From Schleiferiaceae bacterium (lineage in GTDB: Bacteria > Bacteroidota > Bacteroidia > Flavobacteriales > Schleiferiaceae): DNA of 6,718 nt. The stretch spans positions 1-6,718 of the forward strand of contig JAURAE010000071.1 in NCBI GenBank assembly GCA_030829675.1, written 5' to 3'. The notes beneath the pieces are model-generated. The model ran no database searches, had not been told where the DNA came from, and saw only the letters and a program-made list of their open reading frames with translations. Positions 5,077 through 6,718 of this stretch are shown here, piece after piece. Each line of letters begins with the position of its first letter. Position 1 is the first letter of the stretch. Both the position numbers and the translations under genes were made by a program.

Positions 5077-5983
5077 TCCAGTTCTCTTAGCAGAATGTCT
5101 TGAGGGCCTCAACATCGATCCAACTGGGTCTTACGTTGACGTGACCTTTGGCGGCGGCGGTCATAGCAAGGCCATCTTGGACCAGCTCACGACCGGTAAG
5201 CTCTACGCCTTTGATCAAGATCCCGACGCCAAGCACAACCTGCCGGAGCACCCAAACTTGGTGTTCATCGCCGCGAACTTCCGCTACATCAAAAACCACC
5301 TTCGCCTGCACGGCGCCAAACAAGTGGACGGCATCTTGGCCGACCTCGGCGTCAGCTCTCACCAGTTCGATGAAGGCGAGCGCGGATTCTCCATCAGATT
5401 CGACGGCCCACTCGACATGCGCATGAACCCCAACACTGGGATTTCCGCTGCCGACGTATTGGCTACCTACGAAGAACAAGCCTTGTACGACCTCTTCCGC
5501 AAACACACCGACCTCAAAAGTTTGCGCCCGCTCGTTAATGCCATCTTGATGTCAAGAGCGACCATTCCTTTGACCACAACGACAGAGTTGAGGGAATTGG
5601 TCGAACCCCTAGCCCCAAGAGGACAGTGGCACAAATACCTCGCCCAAGTCTTCCAAGGCCTTCGCATGGAAGTCAACCAAGAACTCGAGGTCCTCGAGGA
5701 AATGCTCTACGGCGCTACCGACGTGCTCAAGCCCGGCGGTCGCTTAGTCATCATGAGCTACCACAGCTTGGAGGACCGCATGGTCAAAAACTTCATCCGA
5801 GAAGGCAAGGCAGAAGGGCAAACCGAAAGCGATTTCTACGGGGTCAAACACGTCCCGTACAAAGCCATCACCCGCAAGCCCATTGTGGCCACCGCGGAGG
5901 AAAATGCAAGAAACCCTCGAGCAACCAGCGCCAAGCTGCGCATTGCAGAACGACTCGATATTACCTGGAGCAAAGATGTCTAA
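5063..5983 (+). CDS. rsmH: 16S rRNA (cytosine(1402)-N(4))-methyltransferase RsmH (MraW)
   Basis: RsmH transfers a methyl group from S-adenosylmethionine to N4 of C1402 in the 16S rRNA decoding centre, acting in the cytoplasm. The 306 residues show the family landmarks: YHDPVLL at 3-9, the SAM-binding GGGGHS at 30-35, DQDPDA at 51-56, LADLGVSSHQFDEGERGFS at 92-110 followed by DGPLDMRM, the QVFQGLRMEVNQEL segment at 195-208, MSYHSLEDRMVK at 231-242, and NPRATSAKLR at 284-293. The segment at 146-160, where most homologues have a Gly-Glu pair before an ARxxA-type helix, reads KHTDLKSLRPLVNA and looks divergent. The ATG at 5063 overlaps mraZ by 14 bases and gives the standard N-terminus. The gene overlaps the following ftsL-type gene by eight bases, consistent with one operon. 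Confidence 0.97.
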   Translation: MSYHDPVLLAECLEGLNIDPTGSYVDVTFGGGGHSKAILDQLTTGKLYAFDQDPDAKHNLPEHPNLVFIAANFRYIKNHLRLHGAKQVDGILADLGVSSHQFDEGERGFSIRFDGPLDMRMNPNTGISAADVLATYEEQALYDLFRKHTDLKSLRPLVNAILMSRATIPLTTTTELRELVEPLAPRGQWHKYLAQVFQGLRMEVNQELEVLEEMLYGATDVLKPGGRLVIMSYHSLEDRMVKNFIREGKAEGQTESDFYGVKHVPYKAITRKPIVATAEENARNPRATSAKLRIAERLDITWSKDV

Positions 5984-6296
5984 AGTGAGTAACGCCATAG
6001 CAGGATTAAAAGACCGCCTCACCCTTGGGGACGAGGGCCTTATGCGCATGCTGCCCTTTGCCGCTTGGTTGAGCTTCTTGGCCCTGATCGCCATCTACAC
6101 TAGCCACCGCGCCGACCAAAAGGTTCACGAGATCGACAACCTCAGCAAAACACGCCAAAGCCTCGAGGCAGAACATACAGAAACGCGCGAAAAACTGACC
6201 AAGCTATCCCTGGAAAGCCGCGTCATGCGCAAAGCACAAGCCCTTGGGTTGCAAAGCCCGGAGGAGCGCCCCGAAAAAATCGTCGTCGTAGAATGA
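5976..6296 (+). CDS. ftsL: FtsL-type cell division protein
   Basis: This 106-residue bitopic membrane protein has a cytoplasmic N-terminus with basic residues (MSKVSNAIAGLKDRL), one transmembrane helix at about 25-43 (MLPFAAWLSFLALIAIYTS), and a charged heptad-like periplasmic coiled coil at about 46-85. It ends with GLQSPEERPEKIVVV, the tail seen in Bacteroidota FtsL-like proteins. FtsL joins the divisome with FtsB and FtsQ and helps activate septal peptidoglycan synthesis by FtsW and FtsI. Primary sequence is poorly conserved in this family, so the call rests on topology, size and position between rsmH and the penicillin-binding protein gene. An open frame extends upstream to 5883, but the ATG at 5976 removes nearly all overlap with rsmH and gives a normal N-terminus. 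Its stop overlaps the next start in ATGA. Confidence 0.85.
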   Translation: MSKVSNAIAGLKDRLTLGDEGLMRMLPFAAWLSFLALIAIYTSHRADQKVHEIDNLSKTRQSLEAEHTETREKLTKLSLESRVMRKAQALGLQSPEERPEKIVVVE

Positions 6297-6718
6297 GTAC
6301 GGAATTGAAACATATCAAAAGCAAAATCACTTGGATCAGCGCCGTGATCTATGTGCTCTTTGTGGCCATCGCGGGCCGATTGTTTTATGTTTCCCTCATC
6401 ATGGGTCCGGAACTGCGCGAAATCAGCCAAGAGCGATTGATCGAGCGTCGTGAAATCCCTGCCAAGCGCGGGGACATCTACAGCAGCGACGGCAAAACCC
6501 TAGCCACCACCAAGCCGGTTTATACGGTACACTTCGATCCCATTACCGTGGACGAGACTCTGTTCCAAGAAGAAGTTGGGGCGCTGGCGGCACAATTGGC
6601 CAAACTCAATCCTACCCGCAATGCTTCCGAATGGGAGAATTACTTGCGCACCAAACGCAATCAGAAAAACCGCTACGTACTTCTTGCCAAAGATTTGAAT
6701 TACAGCGACCTCCAGCGA
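6293..6718 (+). CDS. ftsI: Class B penicillin-binding protein (FtsI/PBP3-type transpeptidase), N-terminal part
   Basis: The gene starts in the ATGA overlap with the ftsL-type gene and runs in frame off the right edge, giving 142 visible residues. A short cytoplasmic tail (MSTELKHIKSK) precedes a transmembrane helix at about 13-36. ERREIPAKRGDIYSSDGKTLA follows at about 51-71. This is the conserved RGxIxxxxG entry motif of the class B PBP dimerisation (pedestal) domain, and VYTVHFDP (76-83) is also typical. The transpeptidase domain with its SxxK, SxN and KTG motifs would lie beyond the window. By position in the dcw cluster this should be the septal transpeptidase that partners FtsW, anchored in the inner membrane. 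A different class B PBP name cannot be excluded from this fragment. Confidence 0.9.
   Translation, partial: MSTELKHIKSKITWISAVIYVLFVAIAGRLFYVSLIMGPELREISQERLIERREIPAKRGDIYSSDGKTLATTKPVYTVHFDPITVDETLFQEEVGALAAQLAKLNPTRNASEWENYLRTKRNQKNRYVLLAKDLNYSDLQR

Noticed and set aside
5626..5988. 120-codon plus-strand frame overlapping the end of rsmH
   Set aside because: The translation is Arg/Pro/His-rich and low-complexity, typical of an out-of-frame reading of rsmH.

Overview
This window looks like chromosomal DNA of a member of the Bacteroidota, most likely in or near the Flavobacteriales. The evidence is the gldB-gldC pair (gliding and type IX secretion genes essentially restricted to this phylum), the order nadE / gldB-gldC / engB / mraZ-rsmH-ftsL-ftsI, and several TAnnTTTG sequences, the phylum's -7 promoter element, just upstream of genes. 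Base composition appears balanced rather than AT-rich. I could not assign a genus.

Layout. Positions 1-1451 (+) hold the C-terminal 482 residues of a glycoside hydrolase family 92 alpha-mannosidase, ending in a discoidin-like carbohydrate-binding region. nadE (1452-2234, -) converges on it with directly abutting stop codons. nadE and gldB (2259-3269, +) diverge from a gap of only 24 bp, and their candidate promoters lie within or across the gap. gldC follows gldB with a TAATG stop/start overlap. Converging on gldC is a minus-strand pair, engB (3753-4370) followed by an overlapping 48-codon gene for a very hydrophobic peptide (3617-3763). The only substantial non-coding stretch is 4371-4602, between the divergent engB and mraZ genes. 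From 4603 to the right edge the head of the division and cell-wall (dcw) cluster runs rightward: mraZ, rsmH, an ftsL-type gene and the start of the ftsI-type penicillin-binding protein. Each of these genes overlaps the next.

How the genes work together. Most are housekeeping: NAD synthesis (NadE), cell-envelope machinery and gliding (GldB, GldC), ribosome assembly GTPase (EngB), 16S rRNA methylation (RsmH), and division and septal peptidoglycan synthesis (FtsL, FtsI). MraZ is the likely transcriptional regulator of the dcw cluster. The mannosidase is a catabolic gene that happens to sit next to this conserved block.

What stands out is the 232-bp engB-mraZ spacer. It carries a phased array of TGGGA repeats (an MraZ operator) set between the two halves of the mraZ promoter. 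It also has a second, inverted copy of that array facing engB, and three same-direction DnaA-box-like 9-mers, one a perfect TTATCCACA. This suggests a compact control region that may link division-gene expression to MraZ and DnaA. No mobile elements, CRISPR arrays, rRNA or tRNA genes were seen, and no new multi-gene system is evident.
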